Assembly: GCA_003229755.1 (NCBI GenBank)
Contig: QIFJ01000289.1
Coordinates: 1-5,249, forward strand
Direction: 5' to 3'
Source of the DNA: Pseudomonadota bacterium
GTDB lineage: Bacteria; BMS3Abin14
Length of the DNA: 5,249 nt
The position numbers and the translations under genes are program-made. Shown in pieces: positions 1 to 5,138 of this stretch (positions are counted from its first letter, which is position 1; each line of letters starts with the position of its first letter). The notes beneath the pieces are model-generated. The model was given only the letters and a program-made list of their open reading frames with translations, did no database searches and was not told the DNA's origin.

Positions 1-1028
1 TCAGTGGCCCTTATCTTCGAACCGTCCGGAGTGAGCTCGGATACCCCCGCCCATAACTCCAAGGGCCCCCCCGAGTACTCAGCCGTAAGGTTTCTTTCCG
101 CTACGCCGGGGTTCCTCTCTTTAAAATCATCACCGTAATCGGTGGAAACCGTATCGTCCGACGAATCGTACCAGCTGCCTCGGAGCCAGAGACCCGGTGC
201 GATTCTCCATGAGCTGCCGCCGGCCGAGTACCATCGGTGCCCCTCCTCCTCTTCTATCAGGAAGCCGGACCATTCGCCTCCTCCGCCCCGGGGCAAGCTG
301 TACCTGAACTCTCCCCCCAGGCCCGTGGGGTTGCGAGAGAAATACCTTGGGGTCAGGGTCGCGTCGGCGCTCCTGCCTATGGTCAGGAACACCGGAAGAG
401 ATATTTCCCAGCCAAACCGCTCTGTAAAACCGATCTCTGGAACAAGCAGTCCGCTCTGGCGCTCTGTTTTTACGGGATAGAAAAAAAACGGAGAGTAAAA
501 GACCGGGACCCCGCCAATCCTGAAGGAGGCGTTTTTCGCCGTCAGATAGCCTTTTTCCCTGACCCTTATTCGTGATGCGGCGAAATACCAGTCAGGGCAA
601 TCCTCGGGGCAGGTCGTGAAGGTGCCTTTCTCCACCTCATAGACATTACTGCCCTTACGGCTGATCGTGTCTCCCGTAATCCTGAACCCGGACTTGCCAA
701 GACTGATAGCGCCTTTCCTGACGGAACCCGTCATGGTTTCCAGGTCCAATTCCAGCTTATCCCCCGACAAAAGGCCTCCCTCGGCATCCTGCATACGGAC
801 ATCGCCCTTCAGGATTATTATTCTTTTTCCCGGGTCGTAAACAGCCTCACCTGCCTCCAGACTCATCCCGTCGCCACTGATACTAACGCCACCTGTTGCC
901 TTTAACGACCCGTCGGAGAGGTACTCCATCCGGAGGGCGTTGATCTTAACAGCCGCATCCTCGGCCGTTGCGACGGAAGCAGAAGCCAGCAGTAAAACCG
1001 AGGTTATGACCATCAGTGCAGACTTCAA
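1..1028 (-). CDS. lptD: LPS-assembly protein LptD, N-terminal 342 codons (runs off the left edge)
   Basis: LptD is the outer-membrane beta-barrel that, with the lipoprotein LptE, inserts lipopolysaccharide into the outer leaflet. The reading frame stays open from 1028 to the window edge. Residues 1-22 form a Sec signal peptide: K2, a hydrophobic core rich in Leu, Val and Ala, and an ATA cleavage site before Glu-Asp. Residues about 25-135 fit the OstA/LptA-like periplasmic domain, with repeated short beta segments (KATGGVSI, ILKGDVRMQ, SGDKLELD). The family signature around FTTCPEDCPDW (137-147) and YSPFFFYPVKTERQSGLLVP (178-197) marks the move into the barrel, and the rest shows barrel-like alternating strands (WSGFLIEEEEG, WLRGSWYDSS). 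Full LptD proteins are usually 700-900 residues, so more than half is missing. I chose the TTG start because a strong GGAGGAGGG lies just upstream and the TTG overlaps the folC stop as TTGA. An ATG at codon 6 would spoil the signal peptide. Cys140 and Cys144 are the only cysteines in this part. Family assignment is confident. Confidence 0.93.
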   Translation of the reverse strand, partial: MKSALMVITSVLLLASASVATAEDAAVKINALRMEYLSDGSLKATGGVSISGDGMSLEAGEAVYDPGKRIIILKGDVRMQDAEGGLLSGDKLELDLETMTGSVRKGAISLGKSGFRITGDTISRKGSNVYEVEKGTFTTCPEDCPDWYFAASRIRVREKGYLTAKNASFRIGGVPVFYSPFFFYPVKTERQSGLLVPEIGFTERFGWEISLPVFLTIGRSADATLTPRYFSRNPTGLGGEFRYSLPRGGGGEWSGFLIEEEEGHRWYSAGGSSWRIAPGLWLRGSWYDSSDDTVSTDYGDDFKERNPGVAERNLTAEYSGGPLELWAGVSELTPDGSKIRAT

Positions 1029-2281
1029 CTGCCCTCCTCCGCTTCATGTTCCAGCTCCTCAAGTACCGCAGCGGCGAGATATACGGAGCCCGCCACTACT
1101 ATCGTTCCTTCTTCTCCCGCTTCTGCCCTTGCCCTGGTTAACCCCTCCTCAAGGGAAGCCGAGGCAACAGCCTTCATGCCGCTTTTTTCGAATATATCCC
1201 TCATCATTTCAACACCGGCGGATCTGGGATGCTTCAGCGGAACAATACAGATCATATCGCCGACCACCTGTCCTGCCATACCAGCTATATCCTTATCCTT
1301 CAGGGCAGAAAACAGCCAGACCCTCCTGCCTTTACTCTCTTTCAGCGATCCTGAAAGGGCCCTGATGGCATCCTGATTGTGGGCTGAATCCACAATGATC
1401 CCGGGGCTGGTGGGAATCCTTTCAAACCTTCCCGACCATCTCACCTCTGACAGTCCGGCAAGGACGTTTTCCCTGCCGATATCGTACCCGGCCCCGGCAA
1501 GCTCCTCTAAGGCCGCGATGGCACAGGCGGCGTTTCCGACCTGAAATTCGCCTTCAAGCCCCAGGGTTATGCCGTCAATTTTCCAGCCAGTCCCGCTATA
1601 GGAAAGGACCGAATCACCGGCATCCAGTGAAAAATCCCTCAGATAGACCCTGGTATGAGCTCCAGTCAGCGACGCTTCTTTCAGCATCACCTCCATAGCA
1701 GCCGCGGGCATCCTTCCGAGGACTACAGGTGCCGCCTCCCTCATTATGGGGGCCTTTTCCCAGGCTATCTGTTCGATGGTCTCTCCAAGCCACTCCATAT
1801 GGTCGCGGGAAATGGAGGTTATAACACTCAGTATCGGGCAGGTGGCGTTGGTCGCGTCCCAGCGCCCGCCAAGGCCCACCTCCAGAAGGGCAAGGTCTAC
1901 CCCCACTCTTGAAAAATGCAGAAGCGCGCACGCGGCAGCGAACTCAAAATATGAAAGGGGAACGCCCGTTTTCCTGACATCTTCAACTATTCCCGGAAGG
2001 AGCCTGGCGGGGAGGTCATCTCCTCCGACGCGGATCCTCTCTTCATAACGGAAAAGATGGGGGGATGTGAACCTGCCAACCCTGTAGCCGGCATCGCTGA
2101 GGACAGATTCCATCATGGCGATGACGGATCCCTTGCCATTGGTGCCTCCAACAACAACCTGGGGGAACCCATTTTGGGGCTCCCCCAGTTTCGTCAGCGC
2201 TTGGTTGATCCTCGAAAGACCCGGCTTTATGCGTGCCTCACCGAGACCGAAGAGATAATCAACGGCCTCCTGATAAGTCAT
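1025..2281 (-). CDS. folC: Bifunctional folylpolyglutamate synthase / dihydrofolate synthase FolC
   Basis: This cytosolic Mur-ligase-family enzyme adds L-glutamate to dihydropteroate or to folates using ATP. It makes dihydrofolate and retains folates as polyglutamates. The 418 residues match the usual length. Motifs in order: P-loop GGTNGKGS (45-52); FTSPHL (71-76); EVGLGGRWDATN (134-145); SISRDHMEWLG (157-167); WEKAPI (174-179), whose Lys176 is the expected carbamylated lysine that binds metal; GNAACAIAALE (249-259); WSGRFE (282-287) and DSAHN (298-302) opening the C-terminal glutamate-binding domain; FSALKDKD (324-331); and GSVYLAAAV (399-407). Two motifs differ from the common forms: EKAPI instead of EKAGI, and DSAHN instead of DGAHN. 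Neither removes a known catalytic residue. The ATG overlaps the accD stop as ATGA, and only a poorly spaced GGGAG precedes it, so translation is probably coupled to accD. The sequence does not show whether both activities are present. FolC in bacteria with this domain layout is often bifunctional. Confidence 0.95.
   Translation of the reverse strand: MTYQEAVDYLFGLGEARIKPGLSRINQALTKLGEPQNGFPQVVVGGTNGKGSVIAMMESVLSDAGYRVGRFTSPHLFRYEERIRVGGDDLPARLLPGIVEDVRKTGVPLSYFEFAAACALLHFSRVGVDLALLEVGLGGRWDATNATCPILSVITSISRDHMEWLGETIEQIAWEKAPIMREAAPVVLGRMPAAAMEVMLKEASLTGAHTRVYLRDFSLDAGDSVLSYSGTGWKIDGITLGLEGEFQVGNAACAIAALEELAGAGYDIGRENVLAGLSEVRWSGRFERIPTSPGIIVDSAHNQDAIRALSGSLKESKGRRVWLFSALKDKDIAGMAGQVVGDMICIVPLKHPRSAGVEMMRDIFEKSGMKAVASASLEEGLTRARAEAGEEGTIVVAGSVYLAAAVLEELEHEAEEGS
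1032..1040 (-). promoter_or_regulatory. Ribosome binding site for lptD
   Basis: The sequence GGAGGAGGG on the minus strand lies inside the last codons of folC. Its GGAGG part is 7 nt upstream of the TTG at 1028. This strong Shine-Dalgarno sequence supports the unusual TTG start over the ATG five codons later. Lying inside folC, it fits translational coupling. Confidence 0.75.
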
Positions 2282-3129
2282 TCTCCCGCGAAGATCGAAA
2301 GGAGGGTTGCCAGTGTGGACCTGAGTTCCCTGCGGTTAACGACCTTATCAACCATACCGTGCTCGAGAAGGAACTCCGACCTCTGAAAACCCTCCGGCAG
2401 ATCCTGCCGGATCGTCTGCTGTATGACCCTGGGGCCCGCAAAACCGATCAGGGCCTTCGGTTCAGCGATGTTTACGTCTCCCAGCATGGCAAAACTGGCT
2501 GTAACTCCCCCTGTTGTAGGGTCTGTGAGTACTGAGATGAAGGGCAGTCCTTCCTTCCTCATTTTCGCGAGGGCAACGCTCGTCTTGGCCATCTGCATCA
2601 GGGAAAGGGCCCCCTCCTGCATCCTGGCCCCTCCGGATGATGAGATGATTATCAGACCGCAGCGCCTCTTCACAGCCATCTCGATGGCACGTGTGATCTT
2701 CTCACCCACTGCGGAAGCCATGCTGCCGCCAAGGAAGGAGAAGTCAAAAACGGAAAGAACAACCTCTCTTCCATCGATGGTGCTGGTACCGCAGATGACC
2801 GCCTCGTTCAGTTTTGTCTTCTTCACTGCATCCTTGATGCGGTCCTTGTACTTCTTGGAATCCCTGAACTGGAGCGGGTCTTCGCTCTTTATCTGTGAGT
2901 CGAACTCCTCAAAGGAGCCCGGATCGACGAGGAGATCGATCCTCTCTCTCGCGGTGATCCTGAAGTGGTAGTCACACTTTGGACAGACCTTGAGATTGCG
3001 GTCGATCTCCTTACTGTAGACTATCTCCCCGCAGTTGTTGCACTTGATCCACAGTCCCTCGGGGACGGATGTCTTCTTGCGTTCGCCCTTTGTCAGGCGC
3101 GAAGGCCTTCTTCTGAACCAGGACACCAT
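2278..3129 (-). CDS. accD: Acetyl-CoA carboxylase carboxyltransferase beta subunit AccD
   Basis: AccD with AccA forms the cytosolic carboxyltransferase that moves CO2 from biotin on AccB to acetyl-CoA. The product is malonyl-CoA, the first committed precursor of fatty acids. The 283 residues match the normal size. A four-cysteine zinc ribbon at the N terminus has Cys30, Cys33, Cys49 and Cys52 in a CxxC-x15-CxxC layout. The crotonase-fold core carries GGSMASAVGEKI (134-145), SSSGGARMQEG (163-173), whose Gly-Gly helps form the oxyanion hole, LTDPTTGGVTASFA (201-214) and AGPRVIQQTI (231-240), followed by the LPEGFQRSEFL segment (244-254) typical of AccD. It starts 9 bp after the trpB stop and overlaps folC by 4 nt. 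AccA, AccB and AccC are not in the window, which is common since accA is usually elsewhere. The start could be the ATG at 3129 or the GTG one codon later (3126). The GTG gives the family-typical MSWF start and better spacing from the AAAAGG site. Confidence 0.96.
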   Translation of the reverse strand: MVSWFRRRPSRLTKGERKKTSVPEGLWIKCNNCGEIVYSKEIDRNLKVCPKCDYHFRITARERIDLLVDPGSFEEFDSQIKSEDPLQFRDSKKYKDRIKDAVKKTKLNEAVICGTSTIDGREVVLSVFDFSFLGGSMASAVGEKITRAIEMAVKRRCGLIIISSSGGARMQEGALSLMQMAKTSVALAKMRKEGLPFISVLTDPTTGGVTASFAMLGDVNIAEPKALIGFAGPRVIQQTIRQDLPEGFQRSEFLLEHGMVDKVVNRRELRSTLATLLSIFAGE

Positions 3130-3132
3130 ATA

Positions 3133-3138
3133 CCTTTT
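3133..3138 (-). promoter_or_regulatory. Ribosome binding site for accD
   Basis: The AAAAGG motif starts in the trpB-accD gap, directly after the trpB TAA. It is 3 nt from the ATG at 3129 but 6 nt from the GTG at 3126. The longer spacing is nearer the usual optimum, so this site makes the GTG start a serious alternative. Confidence 0.5.
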
Positions 3139-4491
3139 TTAGAACTGCGGCAGATTTTTAAGGGACTCTGCTATCTTTTCATCCGGATAAGTATAGTCTT
3201 CGAGCTCACCCGCCAGGTATGCATCGTATGCGGTAAGGTCAAGCAGTCCGTGTCCGCTGAGGTTGAACACTATGACCTCCTCCTTGCCCTCTTCTTTACA
3301 CCTGACAGCTTCATCAACGGCAGCCTTCACCGCGTGGGCAGACTCGGGCGCAGCCAGGATACCCTCTGTCCTGGCGAACATCAAGGCGGCCTCGAACACC
3401 GGGTTCTGGGTGTACGCCACGGCGTCCACGATACCGTCCCTGTGAAGGATGCTGACCAACGCTGCTTCTCCATGGTACCTCAGTCCGCCTGCATGGATCC
3501 CCGGGGGAACGAAATCGTGGCCGAGGGTGTACATGGGAATAATCGGGGTCATCTGCGCCGTGTCACCGAAGTCGTAAGCGTACTTGCCCTTGGTGAGTGT
3601 CGGGCAGGATGTGGGCTCAACTGCCAGGAACCTGATATCCTCACCGGCCATCTTTTCCGGCATGAAGGGGAAAACGAGCCCGGCAAAATTGCTGCCGCCA
3701 CCGCACGCACCGATGAGTAGCGAAGGTTTGTCCCCTGCGATCTCCAACTGCTTCTTGACCTCGAGACCGATCACTGTCTGATGCATGAGGACATGGTTCA
3801 GGACGCTTCCCAGGGAATATTTTGTGTCATCGTGAGTAGCCGCGTCCTCAACCGCCTCGCTGATGGCTATACCAAGACTTCCGGGGGAATCCGGGTCTTT
3901 TTCAAGGATACCCCTGCCGGCGTTTGTCTGGTCGGAGGGGCTCGGGATAACCTGGCCGCCCCATGCCTGCATCATCGAGCGCCGGTAGGGCTTCTGATGA
4001 TAGCTCACCTTGACCATGTACACCGTGCACTCCAGTCCGAAGAAACTGCATGCCATGGACAGAGCGCTTCCCCACTGGCCAGCTCCCGTCTCCGTTGCGA
4101 GACGACGGACTCCTTCCTCTTTATTGTAGTAGGCCTGCGCCACAGCAGTGTTAGGCTTGTGGCTGCCGGCAGGGCTGCCGCCCTCGTACTTGTAGTATAT
4201 TTTTGCCGGGGTACCCAGCTTCTCTTCGAGACGGGTCGCCCTGAAGAGGGGGGATGGACGCCACATCGCATAGAGCTTGAGGATCTCTTCAGGAATGTCT
4301 GTCCACCTGTCCTGGCTGACTTCCTGAAGTATCAGACCCATGGGAAAAAGGGGCGCCAGATCCTCAGGACCGATGGGTTGGCCCGTTCCCGGATTGAGGG
4401 GCGGATCAGGTATTGTGGGCATGTCCGCCACAACATTGTACCACGCCTTTGGTATGTCGTTCTGACTCAGGGTAATCATCTTATCGCTCAT
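3139..4491 (-). CDS. trpB: Tryptophan synthase beta chain, TrpB2 type (PLP-dependent)
   Basis: This is a PLP enzyme of the TrpB2 branch, expected to join indole and L-serine (or an activated serine) to give tryptophan in the cytosol. At 450 residues it is longer than classical TrpB1 (about 400). It has the TrpB2-type N-terminal extension with DIPKAWYNVVADMP (12-25) and a proline-rich segment before the WRPSPLFRATRLEEKLG motif (77-93). Lys112 in GSHKPNTA (109-116) should form the Schiff base with PLP. Glu134 in ETGAGQWG (134-141) is the catalytic glutamate of the family, where TrpB1 usually has ETGAGQHG. The GACGGGSNFAG loop (261-271) holds the PLP phosphate, and LSGHG (411-415) is the C-terminal serine motif near the pyridine nitrogen. 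All key residues are present, so it should be active. The start is supported by AAGGAG 6 nt upstream. No trpA or other trp gene is visible, which suggests indole salvage or a TrpA encoded elsewhere. The substrate is inferred from the family. Confidence 0.92.
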   Translation of the reverse strand: MSDKMITLSQNDIPKAWYNVVADMPTIPDPPLNPGTGQPIGPEDLAPLFPMGLILQEVSQDRWTDIPEEILKLYAMWRPSPLFRATRLEEKLGTPAKIYYKYEGGSPAGSHKPNTAVAQAYYNKEEGVRRLATETGAGQWGSALSMACSFFGLECTVYMVKVSYHQKPYRRSMMQAWGGQVIPSPSDQTNAGRGILEKDPDSPGSLGIAISEAVEDAATHDDTKYSLGSVLNHVLMHQTVIGLEVKKQLEIAGDKPSLLIGACGGGSNFAGLVFPFMPEKMAGEDIRFLAVEPTSCPTLTKGKYAYDFGDTAQMTPIIPMYTLGHDFVPPGIHAGGLRYHGEAALVSILHRDGIVDAVAYTQNPVFEAALMFARTEGILAAPESAHAVKAAVDEAVRCKEEGKEEVIVFNLSGHGLLDLTAYDAYLAGELEDYTYPDEKIAESLKNLPQF

Positions 4492-4497
4492 CTCCTA

Positions 4498-4503
4498 CTC
4501 CTT
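4498..4503 (-). promoter_or_regulatory. Ribosome binding site for trpB
   Basis: AAGGAG on the minus strand lies 6 nt before the ATG at 4491. A second AGGAG abuts the ATG directly and is too close to work. The well-spaced site fixes the trpB start. Confidence 0.75.
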
Positions 4504-4545
4504 TTTGTAAAATGATTAAACGCACAACTGAGCCGCGACCTCATC

Positions 4546-4591
4546 GGCCCTCACCTTTTATAATATGTGGCCCTCACCTTTTATAATATGT
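4546..4591. repeat. Perfect 23-bp tandem duplication upstream of trpB
   Basis: Positions 4546-4568 and 4569-4591 are identical, head to tail, with no mismatch. Read on the minus strand, each unit contains ATATTATAAAAGG followed by TGAGGGCC. It therefore carries an A+T-rich -10-like core and a G-rich segment. The array begins 54 bp upstream of the trpB start codon. It could be a recent slippage or duplication event in the promoter region, or a pair of binding sites for a regulator. The sequence does not decide between these. Confidence 0.9.
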
Positions 4592-4620
4592 TTTCACTTA
4601 AAAAACAGCCATTTTAAGCT
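4546..4620 (-). promoter_or_regulatory. Probable promoter region of the trpB-accD-folC-lptD operon
   Basis: The upstream terminator at 4651-4679 means that trpB needs its own promoter between there and 4492. On the minus strand each 23-bp repeat holds overlapping TATTAT and TATAAA, both five-of-six matches to the sigma-70 -10 box. I find no good -35 box at 16-18 bp from either copy; the region around TGGCTG upstream of the distal copy is a poor match. Placement is therefore approximate, and a promoter of another sigma class or one dependent on an activator is possible. Confidence 0.35.
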
Positions 4621-4650
4621 GATAGAACCGGATTCAGAGAAACTGACGAT

Positions 4651-4679
4651 AAAAAAGCCCCGCCGATCTGCAGCGGAGC
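4651..4679 (-). terminator. Rho-independent terminator upstream of the trpB operon
   Basis: On the minus strand GCTCCGC pairs with GCGGGGC over seven base pairs, with one G-U wobble. The loop is nine bases and six T residues follow directly. It would end transcripts coming from the right (the gene at 5120-5249 or the structured region at 4688-4810) and so isolate the trpB operon. The left arm can instead pair with its other neighbour (CTGCGGC with GCTGCAG, loop TCC). Alternative folding, and hence regulated termination, is thus possible on paper. Nothing else here resembles a known attenuator. Confidence 0.75.
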
Positions 4680-4810
4680 CGCAGTATCTATCCCCATCGG
4701 TCCCGGATGCCATTTCCGCATCGTTCTACCAGATCACCCGGCCGGCCGGGGATGGGATCCAGAAGCTGTGCGGGAAGCTGGCTACAGCGGTGCATCTTAT
4801 CTAAAAAAAG
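4680..4810. other. G+C-rich block dense in inverted repeats, no recognised gene
   Basis: Several nested inverted repeats lie here. CCCATC (4693-4698) pairs with GATGGG (4751-4756). Inside that pair lie GATGC (4706-4710) with GCATC (4718-4722) and a perfect 14-bp palindrome CCCGGCCGGCCGGG (4737-4750). Outside it, GCTGT (4765-4769) pairs with ACAGC (4784-4788). On the minus strand the block leads straight into the terminator at 4651-4679, so it could be a small structured RNA. It could equally be the remains of a mobile or repeat element. A 35-codon minus-strand frame (4795-4688, MHRCSQLPAQLLDP...) lacks a Shine-Dalgarno sequence and resembles nothing I know, so I do not call it a gene. Confidence 0.4.
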
Positions 4811-4844
4811 GGGTTCTTTCAACTGTACTGTCCCAAACTTTTTT

Positions 4845-4918
4845 TCACCACAGAATCACAGAGAACACTGAGTACCGTCAAGGTTTGGGTTTCACGCAAA
4901 GCCGCAAAGAGCGCCAAG
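4845..4918 (+). repeat. Degenerate dispersed repeat units (CACCACAGA and CACGCAAAG types)
   Basis: Positions 4845-4872 read CACCACAGAATCACAGAG followed by AACACTGAG, a degenerate copy of the widespread CACCACAGAG.CACAGAGAACAC unit. Positions 4890-4918 contain TTCACGCAAAGCCGCAAAG then AGCGCCAAG, a copy of the CACGCAAAG.CGCAAAG unit. A 7-bp inverted pair, CCCAAAC (4832-4838) and GTTTGGG (4883-4889), brackets the first unit. From memory, such units occur in many copies between genes of Deltaproteobacteria and some other phyla. Copy number in this genome cannot be seen from one window. Confidence 0.65.
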
Positions 4919-4984
4919 AAAAAATATTAATGTTTTTCTGGAATTTATAAAGATTTTATTCTCAAACCAACAAACAATTATTAT

Positions 4985-5040
4985 TCTTTGCGTCCTTGGC
5001 GACTTGAGTGAGTCACGCTTTTTGCGTGACGAACGGGCGT
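4985..5040 (-). repeat. Inverted copy of the dispersed repeat, with internal perfect hairpin
   Basis: The plus strand reads CTTTGCGTCCTTGGCG, then CTTGAGT, a hairpin, and GAACGGGCGTGAG. The first part is a degenerate reverse complement of the CGCAAAG-type unit at 4890-4918, so the two face each other across an A+T-rich spacer (4919-4984). The hairpin is perfect: GTCACGC (5012-5018), loop TTTTT, GCGTGAC (5024-5030). It has no adjoining T-run outside the stem on either strand, so I do not call it a terminator. Confidence 0.65.
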
Positions 5041-5093
5041 GAGACCCCTTGCTCTATTTTGCCCTTGAACCCTGTGATAAATTAGCTTTTATC

Positions 5094-5138
5094 CTTTTTG
5101 TGTCTTAGCGTGCCTTGAGTCAGCTCAGGGAACGGGAG
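5094..5138 (-). repeat. Second, shorter copy of the CTTGAGT-hairpin-GAACGGG repeat
   Basis: The plus strand has TTTGTGTCTTAGCGTG, CTTGAGT, a short stem and GAACGGG, in the same order and orientation as the copy at 4985-5040. The stem is CCTTGAG (5113-5119) with CTCAGGG (5124-5130), one wobble pair and a 4-nt loop. It overlaps the stop codon of the upstream gene. The intervening bases 5041-5093 show no gene and no repeat that I recognise. Confidence 0.55.

Noticed and set aside
142..575. Two overlapping 112-codon plus-strand frames
   Set aside because: They lie antisense to the lptD frame, are proline- and serine-rich with no recognisable domain, and are side effects of the G+C-rich coding strand.
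2423..3720. Long plus-strand frames opposite accD and trpB (182 and 251 codons)
   Set aside because: The minus-strand frames in the same place encode unmistakable AccD and TrpB2 with all motifs. The plus-strand translations match no family that I know.
3781..4515. 244-codon plus-strand frame opposite the trpB 5' half
   Set aside because: It is antisense to conserved TrpB2 motifs, including the PLP lysine region, and shows no domain of its own.
4565..4804. 79-codon plus-strand frame in the intergenic region, with TATAAT upstream
   Set aside because: The perfect TATAAT at 4559-4564 lies just before it and recurs at 4582-4587. There is no ribosome binding site, the start sits in the tandem repeat, and the frame crosses the terminator and palindromes. 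The translation looks random.
4492..4810. Trp attenuator or T-box controlling trpB
   Set aside because: A terminator is present, but it lies about 160 bp before the start codon. No short frame has tandem Trp codons, and I find no T-box AGGGTGGNACC sequence in the minus-strand leader.
5012..5030. Intrinsic terminator at the perfect GTCACGC hairpin
   Set aside because: The T-run is in the loop and not after the stem, and neither strand has a U-tract downstream.
4845..5120. CRISPR array
   Set aside because: The repeats are few, degenerate, in both orientations and irregularly spaced, with no constant repeat-spacer period.
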